The translations under genes and the position numbers were made by a program. Under the pieces are notes generated by a model that saw nothing but the letters and a program-made list of their open reading frames with translations, was not told the DNA's origin and ran no database searches. From Diphasiastrum complanatum (taxonomy: Eukaryota; Streptophyta; Lycopodiopsida; Lycopodiales; Lycopodiaceae): a DNA stretch of 64,000 nt. The DNA lies in contig CM055115.1 in assembly GCA_029204225.1 (NCBI GenBank), positions 7,847,826-7,911,825 of the forward strand. The letters are read 5' to 3'. Positions 25,822 to 37,900 of this stretch are shown piece by piece; position 1 is the first letter of the stretch, and each line of letters begins with the position of its first letter.

Positions 25822-26116
25822 AGTCCTTCTCTAACTTCACATGTAAGTGATACTTGGTTGTCATCTTGAAGATGTCGAATTTTCCAAAAGAATGTAGAAC
25901 TTTACAATATACCTTTATCAAATGGTGTCAAAGTTCAATGTGAACTAACCATGATATAAGCTTTATTAGGCATATACTAGTTTCCATCCCTAGGGTCCTA
26001 TTGTAGTTAGGACAATGAAAGGTTGTCTTATACTAACCCTACTCTAGTTGTAATTTGTAACTTACCTATTAGTTGCCTATTATAGTCTATGCAAATAACC
26101 TACAATAGTCTATGAA
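25822..26116. other. No gene recognised
   Basis: AT-rich sequence between the transposase-like gene and a copia scrap. The phrases CTATTATAGTCTATG and CTACAATAGTCTATG repeat at about 34-bp spacing near 26080-26115. No coding motif is seen. Confidence 0.4.
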
Positions 26117-26240
26117 AATGAGACCTACATTTTCCTAACCTCTTTGGATGAGCCTACAAGTGTAGATCAAGCAAGGAAAGAAGAGGAGTGGATCCAGGCA
26201 ATGGATCTTGAGTATTGATCTCTTATGAAGAGTGGAACAT
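26117..26240 (+). pseudogene. Copia scrap, linker just upstream of RT
   Basis: The frame reads TYIFLTSLDEPTSVDQARKE then EEWIQAMDLEY and, after a stop, SLMKSGT. This is the conserved stretch before the first RT motif of copia (compare YLAMKEEYDALMANKTWELV at about 10700-10760, minus). At SGT the sequence switches to the unknown domain of copy C instead of continuing TWELV. Confidence 0.75.
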
Positions 26241-27302
26241 CTTTTGGAAGATCTTCTTGTGTACATGGAGCTATGCGAGTGGATGGATGTTGTCTTGCTG
26301 TAAAATCAAGTATTGGATCTGTAAAACAAAGTTTGTTCAATGACTTTGATGATCAAGTTGAATATCAAGAGGTTGATCTCAAAGCGCTTCAACTAGTCAA
26401 AAGGGAAGTTGGCAATTTGGAGCTAGTCAAGAACATCAAAGGAGATGTAATTGGCAAAGTTGTTGTGGATCTATTTTTGCAGCGTATTGAAGACTCAAGT
26501 AAGTCAAAGGAGCAGCAAGGAAGTGTTGTTCAAGTTTACTTTACTTGTTCTATCTCATGTTTGAGCAATTTCATGTGGATGTGTGCAAATTGTCAAGATA
26601 TGGTAAAACTAGCTACATTGGTAAGCATTGTTTTGATGTTGGATTTGTACTAGCATTCTTGGCTGATTTTCCAGATGGAAATGAAGCTATTGGAGGTTCA
26701 TTATGTCACTCATCCATGGCTAAGTTCTCAAGTGTTGAGCTACTTGGTGCCAATACTTGGAGATTGTCAATTTTTGGTGAATTCATGGTCATTTTCTTGT
26801 GTCAAGTAGATCTTGAAGATGGACTAGTGCAAACTACTTGGTTTATGGAGTCATGTGGTGCTGGATTTGCATCATTTATGTACTCACCTACTCATGGATT
26901 TCCAAGGTTTGATGGTTTCTTGTGGCAAGATGAAGATGGAGGCTCATTCATGGAGTATCATGGTGGATACAAGGCAACAAAGGACAAAGGAGGAGGAGAC
27001 ATGCAAGCAAAAGTTGATCACTCACATTTATTGTTTGTTTGATATATTTTTCTAGAGAATTCAGAGTTGGAAGCATGGTGGAATCATTTCATTTACATTC
27101 TATTTGATTCTTCATATTCTAGTCACATTTTTACATGCAAAATTGATGTAAGAAATAGTGAAGCATCCCAAGTGGACACTATTCTCTATATCAATTATGG
27201 TTGTTTCTATTTTGAGCATTACATGATCATTGAAAGGAGATCTATTCTTAGGAAGAAGATCATTCTTACGATGGATCAAAGTTCTATTGGAAAAAACTAT
27301 GC
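26241..27302 (+). pseudogene. Copy C of the unknown copia-borne domain, 3' part only
   Basis: Three consecutive frames (ending about 26653, 27042 and 27302) carry the C-terminal half of the unknown domain: FGRSSCVHGAMRVDG, SVELLGANTWRLSIFGEF, QVDLEDGLVQTTWFMESCGA and CKIDVRNSEASQVDTILYINY. The order and wording match copy B (6240-7346) closely. It is broken by frameshifts at about 26600 and by TGA near 27040. The 5' half, protease and gag are missing. At about 27302 the sequence changes abruptly to copia RNase H. Function is unknown. Confidence 0.7.
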
Positions 27303-27887
27303 TAGGAGCATTGGAAGCTAGGAAAGTGAGTTTTGAGGTACATCATTGGAACTCGAGATTTTGGCATATTGTATGAGGGATCATCACCTAATCTTTTTGG
27401 ATTTTCAGATTCGGACTATGCTGGAGATGTAATGGATAGGAAATCCATCAGTTCTTATTGTATTTTCATAGGTGATGGAGCTATATCATGGATGTCAAAG
27501 AAACAAGCCACTATCTCATTGTCATCTAGTGAGGCCGAGTACAAAGCTCTTACACATTGCACAAAGGAGATGGTATGGATCAAGAGGATGATCAAGGACT
27601 TCACTTGCTGGATTTTTCAGAGAGCCCAATCATCTTTTGTGACAATCAATCGGCCCAAAGAATGGCATCCAGTCCTATATTTCATGCTAGGAGCAAGCAT
27701 ATTGAGATACAATATCATTTTGTGAGGGAGCGAGTCATTGCAAAGGAGGTGAAGCTTCAACATGTGTCTTCAAGGGAATGTGTAGCTGATATCTTCACCA
27801 AAGCATTGGGAAAAGACTTGTTTATGAAGCATAGGACTTCACTTGGAGTATTATCAAAGTCTATGCTAAAACTAGTTGAAGAGGGAG
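27303..27887 (+). pseudogene. Copia RNase H tail joined to copy C
   Basis: The segment reads LRYIIGTRDFGILYEGSS, GFSDSDYAGDVMDRKSISSY, SKKQATISLSSSEAEYKALT and, after one frameshift near 27600, HARSKHIEIQYHFVRERVIA and ADIFTKALGKDLFMKH, ending KLVEEGV in the polypurine tract. It is nearly the same sequence as the minus-strand element at 9457-10150, so both descend from one autonomous family. RNase H acidic residues (S-E-A-E-Y motif, DSDYA) are present, but the domain has no RT in front of it and is frameshifted. Confidence 0.88.
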
Positions 27888-28510
27888 TGTGAAAGATTCA
27901 ACTAGTTTCATCACATTTTGCAATATTTCCATATTTGGCATATTGAGGCCAAAACTTGTTTTAGACTTAGAGGTTGACTTTTCAAAGTTCATTAGTCTAA
28001 ATTTCATTTGAATAAACACTTTTTGAAAGTGTGGGAAAGATAGAATGCGAGTTTGAGTAGATTCAATTACCCAAAATTGGTAGGGTTAGCATTTTGGTGG
28101 GAAAGCCAAGTGGCCAAATAGGGTTTGGACCTGTTATAAAAGGATGTAACTCGTGGAGAGAGTCATCTTCTCTCTTCTCTATCTCATTTCATGCTTATAC
28201 ATGGTTCTCTTGGGTTCTACTATCCATTGGTGCACTATCTTGGTGATTGCTTGCAATTCTATGTGTAGAATGATCTATATTTGCTATTTTTGGATCCACA
28301 CGTGTGAAATACAGTAGCTTGCTGGTTTTGTACGGACAGCAACCGTACATAATCATTTCATTCAAGTTTGATCAAGTTCTATTAGTGTTTGCATCTCAAA
28401 TTGTGTGTAAATGCTGATTTTTCTACATTGGTGAAATCGGTAGTGTATTTCTCTTTCTAACCAAAGATCATTCAAGTAGATTGGATCTTAAGGATCTGAA
28501 ATCTTTCACA
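27888..28510 (+). repeat. 3' LTR (623 bp)
   Basis: TGTGAAAGATTCAACTAG begins at 27888 right after GAAGAGGGAG, and the LTR ends CTGAAATCTTTCACA at 28510. A promoter-like TTATAAAAGG (near 28135) and a CCACACGTGTGAAATAC motif (near 28298) lie inside. It is the same family as 7347-7981 and 17654-18302. No 5' partner is seen. Confidence 0.87.
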
Positions 28511-28624
28511 ATTGTGTGTTCTTTTGCTAGACATGTAAAATGTCTTCCATATTGGATGAATAATTGGTTGACTTTTTCAAAGATCTGTCCTAAAGACTAC
28601 CTAATTGATGGTTGGCGATGATCT

Positions 28625-29175
28625 AAAATTATAAATATTGAGAGCAAATGTTTTGAGATGTTGATCATAATTATTGTGAATACTAATCGTGAATATTGAG
28701 AGCAAATATTTTGAGATGCTGATCGTGATTATTGTGAATACTAATCATGATTATTGGGAATATTGATCGTGATTATTGTGAATATTGATCATGAATATTG
28801 TAAAAACTGATCGTGAATACTCTTGAATATTAATTGTTAATATTGTGAATATGATTAAATATTTGGAATACTGAATGTGATTATTGTGAATACTACACGT
28901 GAATACACTTAAATATTGATCATGAATACTTTGATTATTGATCGTGAATATTGAAATATTTTGAATAATGATCATGATTATTGTCAACACTCTTGAATAT
29001 ACTTAATGAATGGTCTTAAATACTGATCATGAATCTTGAATTACCAATTGTGAATCCTTTGAATACTAATTAATACAAATTTCAAATAGCTGTTGCGAAT
29101 ATCATTTGTGATTACTATTGAAAAACATTAAAATATTTCTCGTGAATATTGATTTTGAATACTAAAATGTGATTA
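28625..29175. repeat. Degenerate AT-rich tandem repeat, about 22-bp unit
   Basis: Successive units vary around TGATCGTGATTATTGTGAAT plus AC or AT, for example TAATCATGATTATTGGGAAT and TGATCATGAATATTGTAAAA. A longer phrase GAATATTGAGAGCAAATATT is duplicated at the left end. A minus-strand open frame at 28751-28990 simply translates the repeat and is not a gene. Confidence 0.85.
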
Positions 29176-30950
29176 TTCAAAATAAAGATTTGTTAATCTT
29201 GATTCATGAAGAAATTGTTTTGTAGATTTGAGTAAAGACAATTATGTGACAACTGACAAGAAATTTCTAAATACCACAATCACTAAGAACTTAAAAACAC
29301 GCTCTTCATAAACAAGTTTAAAGACAAAGAAAAAGTTTTCAAAAAGGTGTGATGAAACCGACAAAGCTAAGTTTGGTACAAGCTAAAGCATCTTATTGAA
29401 TGAACGAAAATAGTCAAGAAACAAGAAAAGCAACTAGTTCAACGCATTTCATTCCGGGCTCAAGCAATTCAGAATATGACATGCATTCCAATACCAGACA
29501 TGGTTTATTTGTGGCTCAAATCTAGGTGAAGTATAGAAAATCCAAGAAACATCAACCCGACATCTAGGAATTTCAAATTTACGAGCCCAAACTCAGCTTC
29601 TAAAAGATAAAAAATGAAAAGTTGTATCATTAAAAATTTAACTTTCTAGTGCTTGTACTGAATTATCTATTAAAGTTTTAACTGTCTATTCAAATTAAAA
29701 CAAATTGATGTCAAAAATACGAAGTTATGAAGATTTTGATCTATTTCAAAATCAAAACATAGATCCACTACACAGCATAATTTTGTACACATTTTTAAAC
29801 TTTATCATATACATCAATTTAATCTTTACAAAAAGTTCAACTTATTATTGTCGTATTATGTCACGAATGTCTCCCGAGTGCCCATAATGCTAAAATTATT
29901 GGATTAACAAAAATTAAAAATATGACAATATGACATGACAAGGCCTTCGTGGTAAAATACCACATCGTTCTTGTTTAGACTAAGAAAAGTAATCCATACT
30001 ATTTATTATCAACAAATCTACACCGAGTAAACATCAAAGAAATTTTAGAAAAATATTGGATCCCATAAAAAAAATTTGTAGCCCATGTAAAAATTCCAAG
30101 CATGAGAAAATCAGATTCAATGACACTTATTTTGGGGCTTGGCCTAGCTCTCTCACAAAATACATGTCTATTTGGTGGAAAGGTCACTAGGAAGTCCATT
30201 TCCCATTCCTAAAAGCTCAACAACAAACTTTCAAAGTTTTTGATTCTACAATATTAGTCATCCTTCAAATATTTTTCAGCTAAATTTTGGTGGTTTCATT
30301 CAAACAATGGCCACTTGCCCCTATGTTTAATGCTCGTGTAACAGCCTTGACCTGAATGAGTGGTTGTTGAACATGTTTACTACAAAATTTATTCACAACC
30401 CATACATAAAAGTTCATACATTGTGTTGCAACAATCCTTAAAGTTTTAGATCATGAAGTACTTTTTATTATTCAAGGGTTTTTCAATTAATTTTTGTTGG
30501 TTTCAATCTAACATTGCCCCCTCCGGTATTCCCAATGGTGACATGGGGGCAAAACCTCAAAGTAAGGCATTTAAAATTCTTGAAGATCTTCGTAGGTAGT
30601 CAAAAGGTCATGATTAAAAAGTCCTTAGTTGTTATCTTTTATTTGGTCCCAAGTTCAAGCCTCCCCTTGGAAACCAAGAAGCATACATAGAGTTTAAATA
30701 TTGAATTTTTTTTAGAGCTAATGAAATCAACACTAACAAACCGTGTGACTTTGAATCTAATCTATCAATTGTGCGCGCTACACTAAATTAATCATTTGAG
30801 ACCGAAATGGATTTAGGTTTTCATCAACTTTAATAGGAAATTGATGTTGAAGGTCTGAAAATGAAAAATTAGATCACTTTAAGCACCGGGAGGAAAATAG
30901 TAGATCCTTAATATCAAAGAGCGCAAGCACTCGACCCTCGGTTTATTCAT
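29176..30950. other. No gene or element recognised
   Basis: Only short frames without motifs (for example 29705-29887 plus and 29999-30199 minus). The stretch separates the repeat-rich left half from the promoter of the proteasome gene. Confidence 0.5.
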
Positions 30951-30959
30951 TGTCAATCC

Positions 30960-31941
30960 CCTTAGGCCCTTATTCCCAAAGGCCTGCCCCAATTTCCAAA
31001 TACTCATGTGGGCCAACACAACTGCACACATTAAGGCCCATCCTATGTCATTCTTGTAGAGATGTACATGGTGTCAGTCTTCGTACGTACGACTCCGCGT
31101 CTATTAGCAGAGTATTTATTCTATGCTCCTTTTTTTTCTTTGTTATTTTTTCGAAGACAGATCGCACGGCCTTTATGCCTTCCGATTTTAGTACGGACAT
31201 TCAGATTGTGCCACGTGTTTAAATCTGGCCGTTGAAAACCCTCCAAGTGGCAGCTTTGCCTCGTGGCAAGCATCCAAGCGTCTTTCAGTCCCTCTCCTTA
31301 TGACTTATTGGCACGAGCCACCCTACGCCGGCCCACTTGGATTGCTGCCAAGTGGGATCGCCTAAGACTCATCATTCTGGATCATTGACACGTGGCAGAG
31401 TTTGATTATCTCCGAGTAGATCCAACGGTAGGGGGCTTGAGAATCTAGCGTAACTTTAACACCGTTGGATTCCCTTTAAAACGTCCAGATTTAGCACGTC
31501 ATCATCATTACAAACCATCAAAAAGAGTCCAGGTGGCAAGTGTGGACGTGGCAAAGATCTATGTGGTCACGGTGCCATTAAGGCCTACCCCCCTCCTCTT
31601 CCCACTTTTTCTTTTCTCTTTTTGTGTGTGTTCTTTCTTTTTGTTTTGGCTATGGCGCTCTCGCAGTTTTGTGCTCCGATCCAATCCTTTCCATGGAAGC
31701 ATTCATCGCTATGCATCTCCTGCAAGCCTCAGGGTTCGTGAACGCTTTGCTTTCTGTTCGGATCTGTGGCGGAGATCGAGTTCAAGGGAGCCTTCTCAGC
31801 TGAGGAATCGGTGTTGGCTGCATTTGCAAGCCTTAGGGTTGTTGCTTAGGGTTTGTCAGGGATTGCATTCATAGCTTTATTGGTGACATTTTTTTGGTGT
31901 GAGTGAGAGTGGCTAGGGTTTGGCGAGGCGGCTTTGTAAGG
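30960..31941 (+). promoter_or_regulatory. Upstream region and 5' UTR of the RPN5 gene
   Basis: Candidate sites seen: TGGGCC at 31009-31014, AGGCCCA at 31034-31040 and GCCCA at 31331-31335 (TGGGC on the minus strand), and CACGTG G-box cores at 31212-31217 and 31389-31394. TGGGC motifs are known in plant proteasome-gene promoters as a proteasome-related element bound by NAC factors, and also as site II elements of housekeeping genes. A pyrimidine-rich tract (31590-31660) precedes the likely 5' UTR. No clear TATA box is seen. The transcription start is not determined. Confidence 0.45.
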
Positions 31942-31950
31942 ATGAGCGCC

Positions 31951-34900
31951 ATGGAGGAAGATACGTCACCCCAGTTGCCGCACCTGCCGCCAAAAAAATC
32001 TGCAGGAAAGAACATTGGAATCGATTACGACGCGCTGGATAGGGACATCGCCGCACAACGAACAGTGGCACTCGAGGTACTCTGACAAGCTACACTGTTT
32101 TTTGCTGATGTTTCATGTTCCAGTTCATGAATTGTGTAAAACAGTTTAGCTGATAAAGGTCTTTTCAATCCCAAAGAAAGAATACCCTTGGAGGATCATT
32201 CTGGCTGTATAAGGTCATAGGTGTAAGGTCATAGATGGGATGGGGTTACGTCGCCTCAAAGAATACAAAAACACCTAAGGTTTCTTATGCATGGAATCAA
32301 TCCTTTCTACAAGGGTTATAAAATGTAATCAAAATGGCACTATCAACGTTTTAGGGGCATTCGAGCACATTATATAAGAATAGCTGTCCATCCTTTAATG
32401 TCATAGTAACTTGGATTTGATAGGTTTGATCCAAGGCTATTTTCATCGTCACATTGAATTCTTGTTGCTTGCTTTTTAATTCTGAATTTTGAGATCACTC
32501 AGTCTGCAATTTCTTGACACGAATTTATGAAAATATCAGGCTTTCGTGTTGGATTCCAGAAAAAATGTACAAATATGTAATTCAAGAATAGCAAGAATTT
32601 TTTTATCTGGAGTCATGCATTATGTTGCTAAGGATGTGTAGAAATGGGATTTGTGCTTGTAGATCAACATAGTAGCTATAACTGGCAATAATTGAGGGCA
32701 GAAAGTACATACCTTCTTTGTGCTCAACGGGCATCCATTAATCGAGGTTTACTTTTTTATGCTGGTTAGAAGCACAAGTCTTCAACTTGTTGCAAATTTC
32801 AAGAGGAGGCACTGAAATTGTAGACGATATTGGTTTTTCCCCCGTTGGAGATCAATAGTTTTGTAAGTTGGAATGCATTTCTGTTGGCTTTACACTCGAG
32901 GTTGTTGTGCTGATCTGAGATCATTTCACCCTGAATATTAATAATATTTGTTCACGGAAGGGTTCTGACACAAACTTTCTAGCCAAGTAGATGCACAAAC
33001 TTTTTTCGGGCGAACTTCCTCTAATTCCATCTTTCACGTTTCTGGGTTACTTCTGTAAGTTCTCGTGTCTTTTTTTATAGCCTAGTATGACACACGAGGT
33101 TTACAAGAAAGGATTTTATTGAAAAGAATGGCAACGTCTTTTTGATGTTAGGGATAATCAGGACAAGGACTTTCACTCTGGAGTGTGATATATGCTCATG
33201 GCATAGTTTTTTTTCAATTATTATCAATGGTAAAAGATGAATTTGAGTACTTTAGGAATTTCACAAGTAACTTTCATTAGTGGGAAAATTCTGATTGCTT
33301 TTGGACACATGGCATTTGTTTTTGTGCCTTGTTTTATTCATCTGCAAGATTCTGTATCTGATCCCTCCTGCTTGTGTTTTAATTTTCAGCAGGGGAATCT
33401 GAACGCAGCTTTGGAAGTGCTGCTCAATCTGGAAAAGCAGATGAGACTGGCAGCAGATGTATCAGGAACACGAAAGGTGGTGGTGGCTATCATTCAATTG
33501 TGCTTTGACTCTAATGCTTGGAAGGCTCTTAACGATCAGATAGTCTTACTTTCAAAGAGACGAGCACAGCTTAAACAGGTATCGAGATTAAATATTGAAT
33601 AGCAATCCAAATCCAAATGCAAATGCAATGTCTTTATTGTATCAAGTTTTATGAGTGAAACTGTGTATGTAATCTATTTTTGAAATTATAGTTCTGGTCT
33701 TTTGGTTGCTAAGTGTATATACATGGCAAGAAAGTTATTGCAAAGATGAAGAAGGCTGTAACACTTGGGGCTCATGTTTGTCATTTCAGATTAACTAACT
33801 CGAACAGTTAGACAATTCGATTTTCACCTTTCCTTCCAACTTCACATTGGGCTCTTTATTCTAAGTTCACAAGTCTGAGAATGATCTTAATCTTAGTTGC
33901 CCTTCTAGAATATTTACATTTTTGGTGCATGTTTTTTAGGAAGGTCTATAAAATCAGAAATTTGTTCTTTCTTTACAGGAAGTTCTATGCGATAGTGAAT
34001 TTCTCTTGTATACATTCTTGCATAGCTATGTGCAGATATCTGTTCTAAGAAAAAAAATTGAGTGAATTTGATTAGGCTTATGTTTCCTATAAGGTGCCTT
34101 GTTTGGCATCTGAAACTCATAACAACTACGGTGCCCTATGTAATTTTTGTCATAAGTATTACACATGATTCTGTTTTTTGCATTCCATATCAATTGGAAG
34201 ATATTTTTTGCTTGATTCAAACATTCAAAAAATACATAATTATATATTATTTTGGAGATATCTTGCTGTTTGATTCAAATGCTGAAAGATTATAAACTTT
34301 GAATCTTGATTTGGATCATGCAATTCGAAACTAACAGTAGTTTTGTTCTGATTGATGGATGTTCAAGTTTTGCTTTCTATAGTTTTAAACTTAGTATTCA
34401 AATAGGTGGCATTGGTGCTTATTTCATATTTATACCTTGGTATTTTGTGTCGAACTAAATGGGCACTTTATAGTACGTACATTTTTAGGAGGAGCCCCCT
34501 TTCCAACTTAGATACTGCCTTTCTTCTCGTAAAAAGCTCTTGTAGATTCTATTTGAATTGGTCACGCTGTTTTGTCTTTACTCTCATTTCTTTGTATTCA
34601 CCTCTATAGTACAAAGCGTGTGCAGCAGACTCTGAAAAGGTCGATTATGTGCTAGCTTGCAGCCTGTAAGCTATTATGTATAAGACCTGCCTGTAATTGA
34701 CAACCACACATCATACTGTCTACAGTGATACTATTACGATGCATTCTTGATTAGTCTACTGATAGAAAATGTTTGTAGTGGTGAATGAGCTAAAGATACT
34801 GCAATCACTTAAGATTGCATGATTAGAAGTAGTGATTTTTAACTTATTGGCTCTGCATTTGTTCATATGTGCAATGATAATGCCAACATGTTATTATTGG

Positions 34901-37900
34901 ATGGTTTATGGTACAGGCTGTAACTGCAATGGTGCAACAAGCAATGCAGTTTATTGATAAAGCGCCTGACTTGGATACTCGCATGGAGTTAATAAAAACT
35001 CTAAACAACGTCTCAGCTGGCAAGGTTGGATTGTGTTGAGCAAGTAGAGATACTATTGTCTGGTTTTTGCTTTTCTTGAGAGTTGTGCATTCTGTGGGTA
35101 AAAGCTTAGTTTACTTTGATATTTGCAACATGCAGATCTATGTGGAAATTGAAAGAGCACGTTTGATCAGAAAACTGGCTAAGATCAAGGAAGAACAGGG
35201 CTTGGTTGGAGAAGCTGCTGAATTGATGCAGGAAGTTGCGGTGGGTACACTTGTTTTTTCATTCCCCATAGGTGACGTGAATGTTGTACTTCTTGTAGAC
35301 ATCATGGCTGCATAGCCTTCCTTGTATCATATCCTAAATGAGTTTGTATGTTATTTAGAGCTCAAAGCGTTAGTTGATTGCTCAAAAATTATTGGCAGTT
35401 TGGTTTTGATGGGTGGCACGAAGCCACAAGCTTAATGTCCCATCAATGATTATGAGGTTGTTTCCAGTCAAGTGCTAATGTCTTGCATTCATATGCCAGC
35501 CATATACTTCCATGAATATACTACTCAAAGCAGGGCTTTGTAGAAAGCAACCACTAATAGCATCTCATATAATGATTCAGATTTATATTGTCTCCTATGC
35601 TGTCATCATTAGCAGGGATTCCTTCGGATATGTGTCTCTATTGTTTGGTGATCTCCTAGTGTAAGACTCTAATTGGTGCAAAAGGGACCTGCAAGACATT
35701 ATGTACCATCTAGACCTATATTTCCTAAGGTCCTTCAATTAACCATCTGAACTCATTGGCCTTGGCCACTGGCCCAAGGATCAGGATTAGACTTCAAGGG
35801 GGCAACTGGCAGATTTTAAGGAAGGCGGTTTTTGTCTACCTAGTACCAAGGGAGATTTTTGTTTCCATTCCAAACAACTTTAAGATCATAAGCATGGATT
35901 TTAGATAGTACACAATAGGTAGTCAGGATTGGTTGTGAATCAGTACTATCATTTTGCATGATTGTGTTGATTTGGATCTTCAAAGCATACTTTCTCTCTC
36001 GAACATTCTTGTCGTATTGTGTAATTGCTTGCATTCAAGATATAAGTTGTAGCCTTATAATGTGAGGTACTTTGTGTATGTGTGCATGTGCCCCGTTCAT
36101 TTGTCAAGCAGATCTAAGATTATTGGAAGAAGTACAGATCTAACTAGAAGGCCTTTGAAAGGAACTGTTTCAATCAAGATGGCTAGCAAATGCTCAAGCC
36201 TCAAATATCGAAGATTAGGTTTGAGGTGATGATGAAGATCCAAAATTTTGGGAAGTTGGAGCAACATATGTTAGATATTGAGACTCAGACCATGATTGTG
36301 TTGAGGATGTAGGCTATGATTTGGAGAACGTTGAGAGGGGGCCACGTATGGACATAGTTGTTAAGATATAATGCTCATTCTACCCCTAGTCGCTCTAGGC
36401 ACTTACATGGTTTTATGTTATGCATTTGTCATGGGGACAATTTAATTGTAAATACAGGAGGACGTTGAGAGGGGGCCACATATGGACATGGTTGTTAAGA
36501 TATAATGCTCATTCTACCCCTAGTGGCTCTAGGCACTTACATGGTTTTATGTTATGCATTTGTCATGGGGACAATTTAATTGTAAATACATTCTACCCCT
36601 CTTTTAAGGTTAGGTCTTTATCCAGGAATCTGAGTACCTTTTAATGTGGCTCGTTGACGGAGTGCCTCTCGCCTATGTGTTGTTGATGAGAAGCGGATTA
36701 CTAGGGTTTCCGCATCCTTTTTGGTACGCCAGGCCTTGTCCAAGCCGGTATCATGATGGTGGAGCGTGTCCGTTAAAAATTTCTTAGCTTCTTTGATAGC
36801 GTCTTGCTTGTCCGGGAGTCCACGTACACAAACATTTAGGGCTTTTTGTTCCTGTAATTGATTTTTCGTTGTAAGTAGCTGATATAAGTGAAACGGGAGC
36901 TATGTTACCGTTGAGAACATCGGCCCACGTAGAGGGAGAGTCACTTTCGTTTGTTGTTTGAATGCAGGTTGAAACATTTGGCGCAATGTCCAAAACAGAG
37001 AAGATTGCTTTCATCTTGGAACAGGTAATCATACATTAACTGTGGGTTTGTTAATTTCTGCAAGTACTCTGTTTTGGAGAATTAAATTTTCCTTCTTGTA
37101 ACACTAGGACATATGTAGTTATAGCTGAAGTTGGTAGTACAGGTCATGATATTTAATTGTCATCGTTTGCAGTTTAGTGTAAGATACTTAGCTGTACAAA
37201 TTTGCAGGTTCGACTGTGCTTGGATCGAAAAGACTACATGCGTGCCCAGATTCTTTCCAGGAAGATCAATCCACGTGTCTTTGTCATTGAGAATGCCAAA
37301 GAAAAGAAGAAGCCAAAAGAAGGAGACAACATTGTTGAAGAGGCTCCTGCTGATATACCTTCATTACTGGAATTAAAACAAATCTACTATGAGCTGATGA
37401 TAAGGTTCTTATGAAGTCTTTCCCATGATCACTGACTTGTACATCTAATTTGAACTGAGCCTTGATTTTTTTAGTTTTTGAATTGTAAGACGTATTGCTG
37501 AAGAGTGATCGTTCAAGTGTAAAGTTTTGCCGTGACTTTCTGTGGTTGATTTTTTGTCGTTTAAGTGGAAAGCAACATGTAGTTTTGATGCTTCTCTTAG
37601 TGCTAGGTTTTGTCATGACTGAGTCTGTCCTTCACCTGCGGAGAAGTGATAAAAACTCAGTACATTGGTCATTGTGAAAAGGTAAGAAAGCTAATGTGGA
37701 TGCATAATTTTGCATTTTGACCTGCACCTACTCTAGGGTGCTGATGATCTCAGTAAGGATGTTGTAGGATTTGGTCCATGGTGATGCTATTCATGATAAA
37801 GTTGATGGCCTTGATATGGTTGATGATTGCACGTCTCCTTTGTTATGTTGGACATCATCCTAGACATAGCATTGATGTATGTAGTTTAAAATGCTATTCC

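Noticed and set aside
28751-28990. Minus-strand 79-codon frame rich in Ile, Ser and Asn.
   Set aside because: It translates the 22-bp degenerate repeat and has no protein-like variation.
28625-29175. Possible CRISPR-like array because of the regular spacing.
   Set aside because: Units are contiguous and drifting, with no unique spacers, and the genome is that of a plant nucleus.
31903-31950. Longer RPN5 N-terminus starting at 31903.
   Set aside because: The codon at 31903 is GTG, the residues before 31942 resemble no RPN5, and an ATG in good context follows at 31951.
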